Assembly (NCBI GenBank): GCA_964505725.1
Contig: CAZDJK010000038.1
Coordinates: forward strand, 1-54,123
DNA length: 54,123 bases
DNA from: CAVRJC01 sp964505725
GTDB taxonomy: Bacteria > Actinomycetota > Acidimicrobiia > IMCC26256 > DASPTH01
Direction: 5' to 3'
Shown here: positions 23,691 through 32,815 of the stretch, in pieces
Position numbering within the stretch: position 1 is the first letter of the stretch
How the letters are laid out: each line of letters opens with the position of its first letter
The notes under the pieces: model-generated
Told to the model about the DNA's origin: nothing
What the model saw: the letters and a program-made list of their open reading frames with translations, nothing else
Database searches by the model: none
Program-made: the position numbers and the translations under genes

Positions 23691-24123
23691 GGATCCCCTC
23701 CAGCAGCCGCTCGAGGAGGCGCACGTCCTGGTGGTCGGCCCGGGTGCCGGTCTCGCGCACGGTGAGCATCCGCGCCTCCACGAGGTCGCCGACGAGAACG
23801 CGCACCACGCCGACCGGCGCCCCGAGACGCGCCGCGAGCTCGGCCATGGACGTCGGCGTCTGGCAGAGGTCGACGATGCGGCGGTCCTCCGGCGACGCGT
23901 ACCGGTCGAGCTGCTCCGGCGCGACCAGCGCAAGCACCGGCGCGTGGAGCGCGAACGCCCCGAGCGACGACTGCGTGCGCCCGCGCGTGAGCATGTACGG
24001 CCGCACGACCGTGCGGCGCGCCAGATCCGGCGGCACGTTGCCGCGCAGCTCGTCGACGGGCGTATCGTCGACGAAGACGTCGATCTCGTCGTCGAACTCG
24101 CTCGGCGTGCGGTCCGCGGTCAT
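23680..24123 (-). CDS. cvnC: Conservon DUF742 protein (CvnC-like)
   Basis: About 147 residues. The DUF742 signature RRTVVRPYMLTRGRT is followed by a winged-helix-like region (IVDLCQTPTSMAELAARLGAPVGVVRVLVGDL). It is predicted to be cytoplasmic and possibly DNA- or partner-binding. An acidic N-terminal extension of about 30 residues precedes the domain. It lies between the roadblock and GTPase genes, in standard conservon order, and overlaps the GTPase gene. Confidence 0.92.
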   Translation of the reverse strand: MTADRTPSEFDDEIDVFVDDTPVDELRGNVPPDLARRTVVRPYMLTRGRTQSSLGAFALHAPVLALVAPEQLDRYASPEDRRIVDLCQTPTSMAELAARLGAPVGVVRVLVGDLVEARMLTVRETGTRADHQDVRLLERLLEGIRAL

Positions 24124-24160
24124 CTCGTGTTCCTGCTCACCTGCTCACATGCTCACGGGC

Positions 24161-24598
24161 TCAACGGATGGCGGAGCGCGGCAACGCGGTCTGGAGCTCC
24201 GACACCAGACCCGGCGTGAGCGCCGCCGAGCACTTCTCGACCAGGACCGCCATCTCGTAGCCGACCAGGCCGACGTCGCACGGACGGCTCGCGGTCACCG
24301 CGAGCACCGACGTGTCGCTGACCCGCATCACGAAGAGCATCGCCTGGTCCATCTCGACGATCACCTCGTGCACCCGACCCCCCGCGATCGGGGTCGAGGC
24401 GCCCTTGGCGATGCTGAGGAGGCCGGCCGACACCGCGGCGAGGCGGTCCCCGGAGCTGCGGTCGAGTCCGTCGGACACCGCGATCAGGAGCCCGTCGGAC
24501 GACACGACCGTCGCTTCGACGACCCCGGGTACGCGCTCGGCGAAGTTGCTCACCAACCAGTTGAGATTGCGCGCTTCCGCGCTCAGCTGCTGCATCAC
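24161..24598 (-). CDS. cvnB: Roadblock/LC7 domain protein (CvnB-like)
   Basis: About 145 residues. The roadblock/LC7 fold is shown by LNWLVSNFAERVPGVVEATVVSSDGLLIAVSDGL and by the following strand-helix pattern. Such proteins pair with small GTPases. The GTG at 24598 overlaps the upstream stop as GTGA; the next codon, ATG 24595, gives a TGATG overlap and could also be used. A 37-base gap separates it from the DUF742 gene. Confidence 0.93.
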   Translation of the reverse strand: MMQQLSAEARNLNWLVSNFAERVPGVVEATVVSSDGLLIAVSDGLDRSSGDRLAAVSAGLLSIAKGASTPIAGGRVHEVIVEMDQAMLFVMRVSDTSVLAVTASRPCDVGLVGYEMAVLVEKCSAALTPGLVSELQTALPRSAIR

Positions 24599-26793
24599 GG
24601 CCGCCCCTCCGGGTTCCGACCCGCACTTCCTTGGCTACCTTGCTCCGCCTGCCCCCGCCGCTTCCCGATGGTGTGGCGGGTCAGGAGCTCGTGGACGTGG
24701 TACGGCCGCAGCGGGTCCGCGTCCGGCTCCCCCGAGTCGCCTCCCGCGTGCGGCTCGTGACTCAGGTTGTGGCCGGGTACGCGCGCCGGGAGCAGGCCGA
24801 CCCCGGTCGCATCGGGCTCCTCGGCGCGCCACTCCTCCACCGGCGGCTCGTCGGGCGGTCGCGTGTCGACCGGGCGAGGCGGCGGCGCGGCTGCCGTCGC
24901 GGCACGCGGCTGGTCGGCGCGCACCCGCGCCTCGAGCACGCTGTGCGGCAGCGCGACGAGCGCCACGGTGCCGAGCGGCGCACCGGGACGCAGCTCGACC
25001 GTGATCGAGTGGCGGGCGGCGAGCAGGCCGACGACGTGGAGGCCGAGCGCGCGGGACAGCGCGAGCCCGACCACGGGCGGGTGTGCGAGCAGCTCGTTGG
25101 CCGCCCCGAGCCGGTCCTTGGGCACCCCGATGCCCTGGTCGGCGATGGCGAGCGCGTAGCCGTCGGACGTCGGCGCGCCGGAGACGACCACCGGGGTGTC
25201 GGGCGCCGAGAACGCGGTCGCGTTCTCGAGCAGCTCGGCCAGAAGGTGCGCGAGGTCGGAGACCACGCGTCCGGCCACCGCCGCCTCCTGGTCGACCCCG
25301 AGCAGCTCCACCCGGGGGAAGTCGGCGATCTCCGCCGCCGCCGCCCGTACCACGTCGACGAGCGCGATCGGGTCCTGCCACTGGCGCGGCTCGTCCGCCC
25401 CGGACAGTACGAGCAGGCTCTCCGCGTTGCGGCGCATGCGCGTCGCCATGTGGTCGAGCTTGAAGAGCGCGTCGAGCGCCGACGGGTCCTGTTCCTTGTG
25501 CTCGAGCTCGTCGAGCAGCTCCAGCTGGCGTTCGAGCAGGCTCTGGTTGCGCCGCGCGAGGTTCACGAACAGGTCGCCCATGCCCTTGCGGAGCAACGCC
25601 GACTGCTCGCGCGCCACCTTCATGGTGACCGCTTCGACGTCGTTGAAGGCGCGTGCGAGCTCGCCGATCTCGTCCTCGGAGGCCACGTCGACGCGCGCAG
25701 GCGCGATCTGGTTCAGGTCACCGCCCCGCCGCAGCGACTCGACCAGCTGCGGCAGCTGCCGATCCGACATGTCGCGCGCCGCTTCGGTCAGCTTGCGCAC
25801 GGGTCGGACGACGGTCCGCGTGACGAACCAGATCAGGAGCAGCGTCAGCAGCATCGCGAACACCGCCACGCCGCCGTAGACCCACACGTCGCGGCGCGCC
25901 GACGCGGCATCGGCGGTGGAGCTGCCCGCGATCGCGCCGTCGACGTTGGCGGTGGCGCGCTCGAGAGCGGCCGCCTGCTGCTGGTACGACTGGTAGTAGG
26001 TCGCGGGCGACACCGGACCGGTGGGCAGCGAGACCGGCAGTGGCGCATCGGTGGCGAGAGGCCTCAGCAGGTCGGTCGTCGCCGGCCGCGTCGCGATGCC
26101 TGCATCGAACGCCCGGACCTGCTCGGTGGTCGCGCTGTTCGCGAACTGGGTCTGGTAACGCGCTTGCGCGGCGATCGCGCCGATCCATTCCGAGAAGCCG
26201 GCGGGGCGCCCCGTCACGAGCACCGGCTCGAGGATTCCCGCTTCGCGCGCGAGCTCCTCGCTCTCGCGCTGCAGTACGAACGAGCGGGAGACGCTCGCGG
26301 CGACGCCCGGATCCTGCATCCCGCGCGCCACCGACTCGCCGAGACCGAGGGCCTGGTCGTCGAGCGTCAGGAAGAAGCCCGACGGAGCCGACGTCTGCGG
26401 CGCGTCGACGGTGAGGCGCTCGTTCTTCACCTGGCCGAACAGGTTGTTCAACGCGACGAGGCTCTGGACCGTGGCGCCGGCGTCGAGGAAGCCCGGCTCG
26501 TCGGCCCGGAAGCGCGCGATGGCGGCGTCGGTACGCGCACGCGCGTCGCCGACGGACACGGCCGGCGAGTGGCCGCTCGCGACGTACCAGGAGGTGACGA
26601 CCGACTCGTCCTGCAGCGCGCGCGAGAGCGAGTCGAGCGACTGGAGCGGACCGCTCAACGAGCCGTACTGCTCCTGGGCGCGCAGAGCCGTGAACCGGTC
26701 GCTCAGCCCGGCGGCGGCGACGACCACGAGGGCGAGGAACGGCACGAACAGGACCAGCAGGAGCTTCGCCCGGAAGCTCAGCCTCTTGAGCAC
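24595..26793 (-). CDS. cvnA: Conservon membrane sensor, NIT-HAMP-HATPase protein (CvnA-like)
   Basis: About 732 residues. Membrane helix 1 is at about 9-30; an extracytoplasmic nitrate/nitrite-sensing-type helical domain follows to about 300; helix 2 is at about 303-325; then comes a HAMP segment, a dimerisation helix (KLDHMATRMRRNAESLLVL) and a HATPase_c domain with the N-box LLENATAFS and GIGVP. The last 100 residues are Pro/Glu-rich and disordered. No response-regulator gene is adjacent, as expected for conservons, where the ATPase acts within the Cvn complex. The start is GTG at 26793. Confidence 0.9.
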   Translation of the reverse strand: MLKRLSFRAKLLLVLFVPFLALVVVAAAGLSDRFTALRAQEQYGSLSGPLQSLDSLSRALQDESVVTSWYVASGHSPAVSVGDARARTDAAIARFRADEPGFLDAGATVQSLVALNNLFGQVKNERLTVDAPQTSAPSGFFLTLDDQALGLGESVARGMQDPGVAASVSRSFVLQRESEELAREAGILEPVLVTGRPAGFSEWIGAIAAQARYQTQFANSATTEQVRAFDAGIATRPATTDLLRPLATDAPLPVSLPTGPVSPATYYQSYQQQAAALERATANVDGAIAGSSTADAASARRDVWVYGGVAVFAMLLTLLLIWFVTRTVVRPVRKLTEAARDMSDRQLPQLVESLRRGGDLNQIAPARVDVASEDEIGELARAFNDVEAVTMKVAREQSALLRKGMGDLFVNLARRNQSLLERQLELLDELEHKEQDPSALDALFKLDHMATRMRRNAESLLVLSGADEPRQWQDPIALVDVVRAAAAEIADFPRVELLGVDQEAAVAGRVVSDLAHLLAELLENATAFSAPDTPVVVSGAPTSDGYALAIADQGIGVPKDRLGAANELLAHPPVVGLALSRALGLHVVGLLAARHSITVELRPGAPLGTVALVALPHSVLEARVRADQPRAATAAAPPPRPVDTRPPDEPPVEEWRAEEPDATGVGLLPARVPGHNLSHEPHAGGDSGEPDADPLRPYHVHELLTRHTIGKRRGQAEQGSQGSAGRNPEGRP

Positions 26794-26819
26794 CTAGGGG
26801 TAGTCGGCAGCGGCCGGCA

Positions 26820-26834
26820 CCCGCTTGAGGCGGG
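26820..26834 (-). terminator. Small hairpin after ftsK (weak terminator candidate)
   Basis: CCCGC and GCGGG form a perfect 5-base stem around a 5-base loop, a few bases after the ftsK stop. No U-tract follows on the minus strand, so termination would be factor-dependent or partial. It lies in the 45-base gap before cvnA. Confidence 0.25.
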
Positions 26835-26838
26835 GAAT

Positions 26839-29262
26839 TCAGCCCGGGCGTGCCTCGAGCTCCTCGACCGTCATGAGGACGGCCCGCGCCTTCGAGCCCT
26901 CCGACGGGCCCACCACCCCGCGCCGCTCCAGGAGGTCCATCAGGCGTCCCGCCCGCGAGAAGCCCACCCGGAGCTTGCGCTGGAGCATGCTCGTAGAGCC
27001 GAGCCCGCTCCGCACCACCAGCTCCATGGCCTCGTCGAGCAGCTCGTCGCCCTCGCCGGCGTCGTCGCGCGCTCCGCCGGCGGCCGTGTCGTCGCCGGCG
27101 AGGCCGTCGACGTAGACGAGCGTGGTCACCTGGCGGCGCCAGTGCGCCACCACCCGCCGGACGCACTCCTCGTCCACCCAGGCCCCCTGGATCCGCTGGG
27201 CCCGGCTCGAGCTCGCGGTCAGCAGGAGCATGTCGCCCATGCCGATGAGCTTCTCCGCGCCCGCCTGGTCGAGGATCACCCGGGAGTCGGCCAGGCTGCT
27301 CACGGAGAACGCGAGCCGGCTCGGGACGTTGGCCTTGATCACGCCGGTGATCACGTCGACCGACGGGCGCTGGGTCGCGATCACGAGGTGGATCCCCACC
27401 GCCCGGGCCATCTGCGCGATGCGGCAGATGCTCGCCTCCACGTCGCGCGCCGCCACCATCATGAGGTCGTTCAGCTCGTCGACCACGATCACGATGAAGG
27501 GGAGACGCTCGTAGCCCCTGCCGGTGACCGGGTCGGGGTCGTCGGGCGTGGGGAGCTCACCGCGGTCGAATGCGGCGTTGTAGCCGGTGACGTCGCGCAC
27601 GCCCACCTCGGCGAGCAGCTCGTAGCGGAGGTCCATCTCGCGCACCGCCCAGTCGAGCGCGTTGGCAGCCTTCTTCGGGTTGGTGACGACCTGGGTGAGG
27701 AGGTGCGGCAGGTCGTTGTAGGCACCGAGCTCGACCCGCTTCGGGTCGACCAGGATGAGGCGGACCTGGTCGGGCGTGCACCGCATGAGCAACGAGGTGA
27801 CGAGCGAGTTGATGCAGCTCGACTTGCCGGCACCGGTGGCGCCGGCGATCAGGACGTGCGGCAGCGTCGCGAGGTCGAGCATCACCGACCGTCCCGAGAT
27901 GTCGCGGCCGAGGCCGATCGCGAGCGGCGGGAGCGCCTGCTGCGCCTCGGGGGTCGCCAGCACGTCGCCGAGGGTGACGAGCTCGCGCTGCTTGTTCGGC
28001 ACCTCCACTCCGATGGCGCTCCGGCCCGGGATGGGAGCGAGGATGCGCACGTCGGGCGAGGCCATCGCGTACGCGATGTCGTGGCTGAGCGCGGTGACCC
28101 GGTTCACCTTGACACCGGGCCCGATCTCGAGCTCGTAGCGGGTCACGGTCGGGCCGACGGTGGTGCCGACGAGCCGCGTCCCGACACCGTGTTGCGCCAG
28201 CGTCTCGACCAGTACACGCCCGCCGTCCTCGACGATGCGTCCGTCGGCCCGATGGGCGGTCCCCCGCTTCAGGCTCGTGAGCGGCGGCAGGGTCCACGGT
28301 CCATGCGCGGTCGCGGCACCGTCGCCGACGTCGATCGCGAGCTGGCCACCCTCGGCCTCGCGGAACCGGGGCGCCTCCAGTGCCTCGGCCGCGGCCTCGA
28401 CCGCGGGCTCGGGCTCGGGGTCCGCCGGCTCGGGATCGTCGGCGGGCTCCGCGGGGTCGGGCTCGGGCTCGTCGGCCAGCGCGACGAGGTCGATGGCGTC
28501 GGGCGCGTGCGCGGCGACGCCGCCGATGCCCTCGGCGCCGAACCAGCGCGCCATCGGCCCCCGGGCGCGGGCGGTGGCGCCGGCGGTCGCCCGGGCGCCG
28601 GAGGCGACGACCGCCCGGATCGACAACCCGAGGGTGAGGATCAGGCCGACCGCGGCGACCCCGCCGAGCAGCACCACGCCACCGACCTCGCCGGTCGCGG
28701 CGACGACCGGCGTCGCGACCGCCGCGCCGAGCACGCCGCCGGCATCGCGGAGGGCGTCGACCGGCCCGTCCATCGGCGGGCGGCCGTAGGCGACGTGGAG
28801 GATGGCGACGACCGCGAGGAAGAGCAGCGTGGCGCCGATCCCCACCCGCAACACCGCCCGCTCGGGCGCACCCTCGTCGTCCTCGTCGTCGGCGATCGGC
28901 GCGCGGCGCGGCCACAGCAGCGCGAGGGCGAACCCGAAGCATGCGATCGGGACCACCACCCTGCCCCGCCCGAACCCGATCGCCGTACCGTCGGCGAGCC
29001 CGCTCCCCACCGGGCCCGCCAGCTCGGACACGAGACCGAGGGTCAGGAGGACGCCGAGCACGACGAGCGCGACCGCGGCGACGTCGGTGCCGTGGCCGGC
29101 GAGCTGGCGGCCGGCGGCCTGCCGCCCGCGCGCGACCATGCCCGGGCCGCTCCTTCGGGTGGGTGCGCGGCTCGCCCGGCGCGGGGTGCGGCGCGCACCG
29201 CCGCCACGGGAGCGGGAACGTGAGCGCGCGGGAGCGCGACGCCGCGTCTTGGTCGCCGGCAT
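26839..29262 (-). CDS. ftsK: DNA translocase FtsK/SpoIIIE
   Basis: About 807 residues. A basic N-terminus of about 55 residues is followed by four hydrophobic segments (about 60-220), an acidic Pro/Glu linker (about 240-300), and the motor: Walker A GATGAGKSS, Walker B FIVIVVDELNDL, and IATQRPSVDVITGVIKANVPSR. The C-terminal gamma domain (SMLQRKLRVGFSRAGRLMDLLE) recognises orienting DNA motifs. It clears DNA from the division septum. The usual ADLM after Walker B reads NDLM here. It follows RNase J by about 50 bases, an arrangement typical of actinobacteria. Confidence 0.96.
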   Translation of the reverse strand: MPATKTRRRAPARSRSRSRGGGARRTPRRASRAPTRRSGPGMVARGRQAAGRQLAGHGTDVAAVALVVLGVLLTLGLVSELAGPVGSGLADGTAIGFGRGRVVVPIACFGFALALLWPRRAPIADDEDDEGAPERAVLRVGIGATLLFLAVVAILHVAYGRPPMDGPVDALRDAGGVLGAAVATPVVAATGEVGGVVLLGGVAAVGLILTLGLSIRAVVASGARATAGATARARGPMARWFGAEGIGGVAAHAPDAIDLVALADEPEPDPAEPADDPEPADPEPEPAVEAAAEALEAPRFREAEGGQLAIDVGDGAATAHGPWTLPPLTSLKRGTAHRADGRIVEDGGRVLVETLAQHGVGTRLVGTTVGPTVTRYELEIGPGVKVNRVTALSHDIAYAMASPDVRILAPIPGRSAIGVEVPNKQRELVTLGDVLATPEAQQALPPLAIGLGRDISGRSVMLDLATLPHVLIAGATGAGKSSCINSLVTSLLMRCTPDQVRLILVDPKRVELGAYNDLPHLLTQVVTNPKKAANALDWAVREMDLRYELLAEVGVRDVTGYNAAFDRGELPTPDDPDPVTGRGYERLPFIVIVVDELNDLMMVAARDVEASICRIAQMARAVGIHLVIATQRPSVDVITGVIKANVPSRLAFSVSSLADSRVILDQAGAEKLIGMGDMLLLTASSSRAQRIQGAWVDEECVRRVVAHWRRQVTTLVYVDGLAGDDTAAGGARDDAGEGDELLDEAMELVVRSGLGSTSMLQRKLRVGFSRAGRLMDLLERRGVVGPSEGSKARAVLMTVEELEARPG

Positions 29263-29313
29263 GCCCGCAAACTAACACCAGCCCCATGAGTCACACGGGC
29301 ATCTCGAGTGGGG

Positions 29314-30984
29314 CTACACCTCGATCACGACGGGGATGACGGCCGGACGGCGCCGCGTCCGCTCGTTGATGAAGCGGCCGAGCGACCGGCGGGCGTGACG
29401 CCGGAGGGTCTCGAAGTCGACCGCGCCCTCGTCGGCCGCCTCCCGCAGCGACGCCCGCACCTCCGCCTTCGCCTCCTCGAGCAGCTCCTCGGCCTCGGGC
29501 GCGTAGACCCAACCCCGGGTCACGATCTCGGGCCCGGTGACGAGCTCGCCGGTGCCCGCGTCGACGGTGACGATCACCGCGACGAAGCCCTCTTCGGCGA
29601 GGTTGCGGCGGTCGCGCAGCACCCCGAGGCCGACGTCGCCGACGATGCCGTCCACGTACTGGTAGCCGGCCGGCACCGCGCGGCGCTCGACGTCGATGCC
29701 CGCCTCGCCGATGGTGAGCACGTCGCCGTCCTCGCACACGAGCACCCGCCCGGGCGGCACGCCCACCTCCTCCGCCAGCCGCGCGTGGTGCACCAGGTGG
29801 CGGTACTCGCCGTGCACCGGCACGAACCACTCCGGCTGCACGAGGTCGAGCAGGAACTTCAGCTCCTCCTGGGAGGCGTGCCCCGACACGTGGACCGGGG
29901 CGATGCGGTCGTGCACCACGTCGGCACCGGCGCGGTGCAGCGCGTCGATGACGCGCGCGACGTTGGCCTCGTTGCCCGGGATGGCGTGGGCCGAGATCAC
30001 CACGACGTCGTCGGAGCTGATCTTCACGAACTTGTGCTCGTGGGCCGCCATGAGCGCGAGGGCGCTCATGGGCTCCCCCTGCGACCCCGTGCAGACGATG
30101 CACACCTCACCGGGCGCGTACCGGGAGACGTCCTCGATGTCGATGATGCGGTCGGACGCCACCGACAGCAGTCCCATCTCGCGGGCGAGGGCAACGTTCT
30201 GGGTCATCGAGCGGCCCAGGAACGCGACCCGGCGACCGCTGCTCAACGCGGCCTCCGCCACCTGCTGCACCCGGTGCAGGTGCGAGGCGAAGCACGCGAC
30301 GACGATGCGGCGCTCGGGGTGGTCGCGGAAGAGCGCCCGCATGGTGACGCCCACGGTCGTCTCGGACGGTGTGAAACCGGGCCTCTCCGCGTTGGTCGAG
30401 TCGGAGAGCAGGAGCTTCACGCCACCGACCCGCTTGGCGATCTCGCCGATCAGCGCGAGGTCGGTCTTGCGGCCGTCGACCGGCGTGAGGTCGAGCTTGA
30501 AGTCGCCGCTGTGGAGGATCGTGCCGACGGGTGTGTGGTAGGCGGTCGCGAACGCGTACGGGACGGAGTGCGTCACCGGGATGAACTCGCAGTCGAACGG
30601 CCCGATGCGGCGGCGCTCACCGTCGCGCACCGGGATCATCTCGGTGCGCTCGAGCATCCCCGCCTCCTCGATCCGGTTGCGGGCGAGCCCGAGCGACAGC
30701 GGCGACCCGTAGATCGGCGCCGGCACGTCGCGCAGCAGGAACGCGAGACCCCCCGCGTGGTCCTCGTGCGCGTGGGTGAGGAACACCGCCTCGACCCGTT
30801 CCGCGTTCTCCCGGAGGTAGGTGAAGTCGGGGAGGACCAGGTCGACACCGGGCATGTCGGCCTCCGGGAACATGATCCCGCAGTCGACCACGAGGATGCG
30901 GCCTTCGACTTCGAGGCAGAAGCAGTTGCGCCCGATCTCGCCGACGCCGCCGAGAAAGACGATCTTGACCGGCGCGTCGCTCAT
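29314..30984 (-). CDS. rnj: Ribonuclease J
   Basis: About 556 residues. Metallo-beta-lactamase motif HAHEDH at 71-76, then LHSGDFKLD, beta-CASP elements SDSTNAERPG and ACFASHLHRVQQ, the HVSGHA motif, and a C-terminal domain with FINERTRRRPAVIPVVIEV. It is a 5'-3' exo- and endoribonuclease in mRNA decay and rRNA maturation. ATG 30984 starts directly on the fold. It lies between the diiron gene and ftsK. Confidence 0.96.
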   Translation of the reverse strand: MSDAPVKIVFLGGVGEIGRNCFCLEVEGRILVVDCGIMFPEADMPGVDLVLPDFTYLRENAERVEAVFLTHAHEDHAGGLAFLLRDVPAPIYGSPLSLGLARNRIEEAGMLERTEMIPVRDGERRRIGPFDCEFIPVTHSVPYAFATAYHTPVGTILHSGDFKLDLTPVDGRKTDLALIGEIAKRVGGVKLLLSDSTNAERPGFTPSETTVGVTMRALFRDHPERRIVVACFASHLHRVQQVAEAALSSGRRVAFLGRSMTQNVALAREMGLLSVASDRIIDIEDVSRYAPGEVCIVCTGSQGEPMSALALMAAHEHKFVKISSDDVVVISAHAIPGNEANVARVIDALHRAGADVVHDRIAPVHVSGHASQEELKFLLDLVQPEWFVPVHGEYRHLVHHARLAEEVGVPPGRVLVCEDGDVLTIGEAGIDVERRAVPAGYQYVDGIVGDVGLGVLRDRRNLAEEGFVAVIVTVDAGTGELVTGPEIVTRGWVYAPEAEELLEEAKAEVRASLREAADEGAVDFETLRRHARRSLGRFINERTRRRPAVIPVVIEV

Positions 30985-31016
30985 CGACGGCCCAGGCTAC
31001 CGGCCTCGCGATCGGG

Positions 31017-32132
31017 TCACGTGCGCTTCGCGTCGCGGTCCTTGGCCACCTCGTCGAGCGCCCTGTACTCCTCGGACGTGTCGACCCAGTCCTCGAACTG
31101 GATCACGCCGAGCTCGGTGAAGCGCTCCCGCAACCAGCCGTCGGCCGCGTCGAGCAGCCCGAGCTTCTTCAGGTTGGGCACGATGCGGGAGAACAGCAGC
31201 TGCTGGAAGATGGGACGGTCGTCCGACTCCTTCACCATCTTCACCGCTTCCTTCACGTCCACGCCCATGCGCTCCCACGTCTCCTGCTGGAGGAAGCGGT
31301 CGCGCATGCGCACCGCAGCCTCGAACGCGAACTCCTGGCGCTCGCGAACCTCCTTGGCGTCGAGCCCGCGGTAGTACTCCTGCAGGGAGAGCACGCCGAA
31401 CGCCACGTGGCGCGCCTCGTCGCTCATCACGTAGCGGAGCAGCTTCTTCAGCAGCTCCTCGGTCGTCATCTGGTGCATGAAGCCGAAGGCGGCGAGCGCG
31501 AGGCCCTCCACCATGATCTGCATGCCGAGATAGGTCATGTCCCAGCGGCTGTCGGCGATGATGTCGTCGAGGAGCATCTTCAGGTGCGCGTTGATGGGGT
31601 AGTGCCCCGACAGCTTGGTGTCGAGGTAGCGGGCGAACACCTCGACATGGCGGGCCTCGTCCATCACCTGGGTGGCGGCGTAGTACTTGGCGTCGATCCA
31701 CGGGACGGTCTCGACGATCTGCGCGGTGCAGATCAGCGCGCCCTGCTCCCCGTGCATGAACTGCGAGAGGGTCCAGTTCTGGGACTCCATGCCGAACTGG
31801 ATCCACTCCTTGTCGCCCCAGGAGCTGAAGACGGTTCCCGACCAGTCACGCTCACGGTTGAAGCCGTTCTGGTTCTGGTTCTCGCGCGCCACCTTCTCCT
31901 GGTCGACCTCGATCTCCCACGGCAGGTCGTTCGCGTTCCACTGCGACGTCTTCGCCTTCTCGTACAGCTTGACGAGCGCGGGACGGCTCCGCTCGTAGTC
32001 CCACGTGAAGATGGCGTCGGCGTCGGCGTGCACCGCGTGCGCGACCTCGTCGACATCGGTGTTGGTGATGGCCAGGATCGCGTCGATGTCGTCGACGTCG
32101 TCGCGACCGATGATCTCGAGGTTGGAAGTCAT
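31017..32132 (-). CDS. Ferritin-like diiron protein, putative oxygenase
   Basis: About 371 residues, soluble and helical. A full carboxylate diiron set is visible: Glu129 (HGEQ), E159-x2-H162 (DEARHVEVF), Glu209 (MVEG) and E239-x2-H242 (DEARHVAFG). This four-Glu, two-His pattern resembles ribonucleotide reductase R2, AurF and fatty-acid desaturase families, but I cannot assign a substrate. ATG 32132 has a strong AAGGAGG site and overlaps the TetR gene stop as ATGA, so the pair is one unit. It was probably acquired between RNase J and dapB. Confidence 0.8.
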   Translation of the reverse strand: MTSNLEIIGRDDVDDIDAILAITNTDVDEVAHAVHADADAIFTWDYERSRPALVKLYEKAKTSQWNANDLPWEIEVDQEKVARENQNQNGFNRERDWSGTVFSSWGDKEWIQFGMESQNWTLSQFMHGEQGALICTAQIVETVPWIDAKYYAATQVMDEARHVEVFARYLDTKLSGHYPINAHLKMLLDDIIADSRWDMTYLGMQIMVEGLALAAFGFMHQMTTEELLKKLLRYVMSDEARHVAFGVLSLQEYYRGLDAKEVRERQEFAFEAAVRMRDRFLQQETWERMGVDVKEAVKMVKESDDRPIFQQLLFSRIVPNLKKLGLLDAADGWLRERFTELGVIQFEDWVDTSEEYRALDEVAKDRDAKRT

Positions 32133-32725
32133 GTCACTTCCTCCTTGGTGCTCCTCGGCGCGAGGCCGGGAACGACGTTCTGGGAGAGGAATGCGCGCGC
32201 CTGACGACGATCGGTGAGGTCGACGGTCGGCTCCGGCATGAGCACGTACGAGCGCAGGATGCGGGCGAGCCACTCGCCCGCGCGCGTGGCGGCGGCGGGT
32301 GCCAGCCACCGGTCGAAGGCGGCGCCGAGCGCGTCGCCCACCTCGGTCACGAGCCGATCGCCGGGACCGAACGCGAGGTGCGTGAGCACGGCCTCGGGCT
32401 CGTGCGCGAGGAGGAACCGGAGCGCGCGGTGCGAGACGAGCTCGTCGGCGACCGTCACCGTCAGCGAGACGACCGCGTCGGGGAAGGTCGGCGCCGCCCG
32501 CCCGGCGTCGACGCCGGCGCCGGCGACGCGGGCGAGCTCCGCCGCCACGGTCTCCCGCACGAGCGTCTGCTTGGTGTCGAAGTAGCGGTAGAGGGTCGCC
32601 CGCGAGCACCCGGCCTCACGGGCGACGTCGTCGAGCGTGGTCTTGGCCAGCCCGTAGCGCGCGATGCAGGCGAGCAGGGCGGCGCCGGCACGGGCGTCGA
32701 TCGAGGTGGACTCGACCACGGCCAT
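32129..32725 (-). CDS. TetR family regulator of the diiron gene
   Basis: About 198 residues. The N-terminal HTH reads TTLDDVAREAGCSRATLYRYF; the C-terminal ligand domain is not assignable. It overlaps the diiron gene by 4 bases. A palindrome and a leaderless-type promoter lie immediately upstream, which suggests autoregulation. It is about as similar in HTH layout to the second TetR as any two family members, and both contain ARxGxAKTTxxDVAREAG. Confidence 0.9.
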   Translation of the reverse strand: MAVVESTSIDARAGAALLACIARYGLAKTTLDDVAREAGCSRATLYRYFDTKQTLVRETVAAELARVAGAGVDAGRAAPTFPDAVVSLTVTVADELVSHRALRFLLAHEPEAVLTHLAFGPGDRLVTEVGDALGAAFDRWLAPAAATRAGEWLARILRSYVLMPEPTVDLTDRRQARAFLSQNVVPGLAPRSTKEEVT

Positions 32726-32729
32726 GCCT

Positions 32730-32754
32730 GAGACAGTACAGCAGAATCTGTCTC
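32730..32754. promoter_or_regulatory. Palindromic TetR operator candidate
   Basis: GAGACAG and CTGTCTC form perfect 7-base arms around an 11-base centre, 5 bases upstream of the regulator's ATG. It overlaps the candidate promoter, as expected for an autorepressor site. Confidence 0.6.
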
Positions 32755-32762
32755 GTTGTCAC
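32733..32762 (-). promoter_or_regulatory. Promoter of the tetR-diiron operon
   Basis: Minus strand GTGACA (32762-32757), an 18-base spacer, and TACTGT (32738-32733). The -10 element ends 7 bases before the ATG, predicting a leaderless transcript. The palindromic operator covers the spacer and -10 region. Confidence 0.45.
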
Positions 32763-32813
32763 CGCCCCGGCGTCACCGCCCCGGCGTCACCCCTCCGGCG
32801 TCAGCAGCCCCAC
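32758..32813. repeat. 14-base tandem repeat, about four units
   Basis: GTCACCGCCCCGGC is repeated exactly at 32758 and 32772; the third unit (32786) differs at two bases and the fourth (32800) is degenerate. It lies between the two TetR genes, ending 2 bases before the stop codon of the second. No function can be assigned. Confidence 0.7.
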
Positions 32814-32815
32814 GG

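Noticed and set aside
24595..26793. cvnA as half of a classical two-component system
   Set aside because: There is no response regulator nearby, and the roadblock, DUF742 and GTPase genes that follow define a conservon instead.
24631..29223. Open frame of more than 1500 codons on the plus strand opposite cvnA and ftsK
   Set aside because: It crosses two unrelated, well-supported minus-strand genes and has the composition of an antisense shadow.
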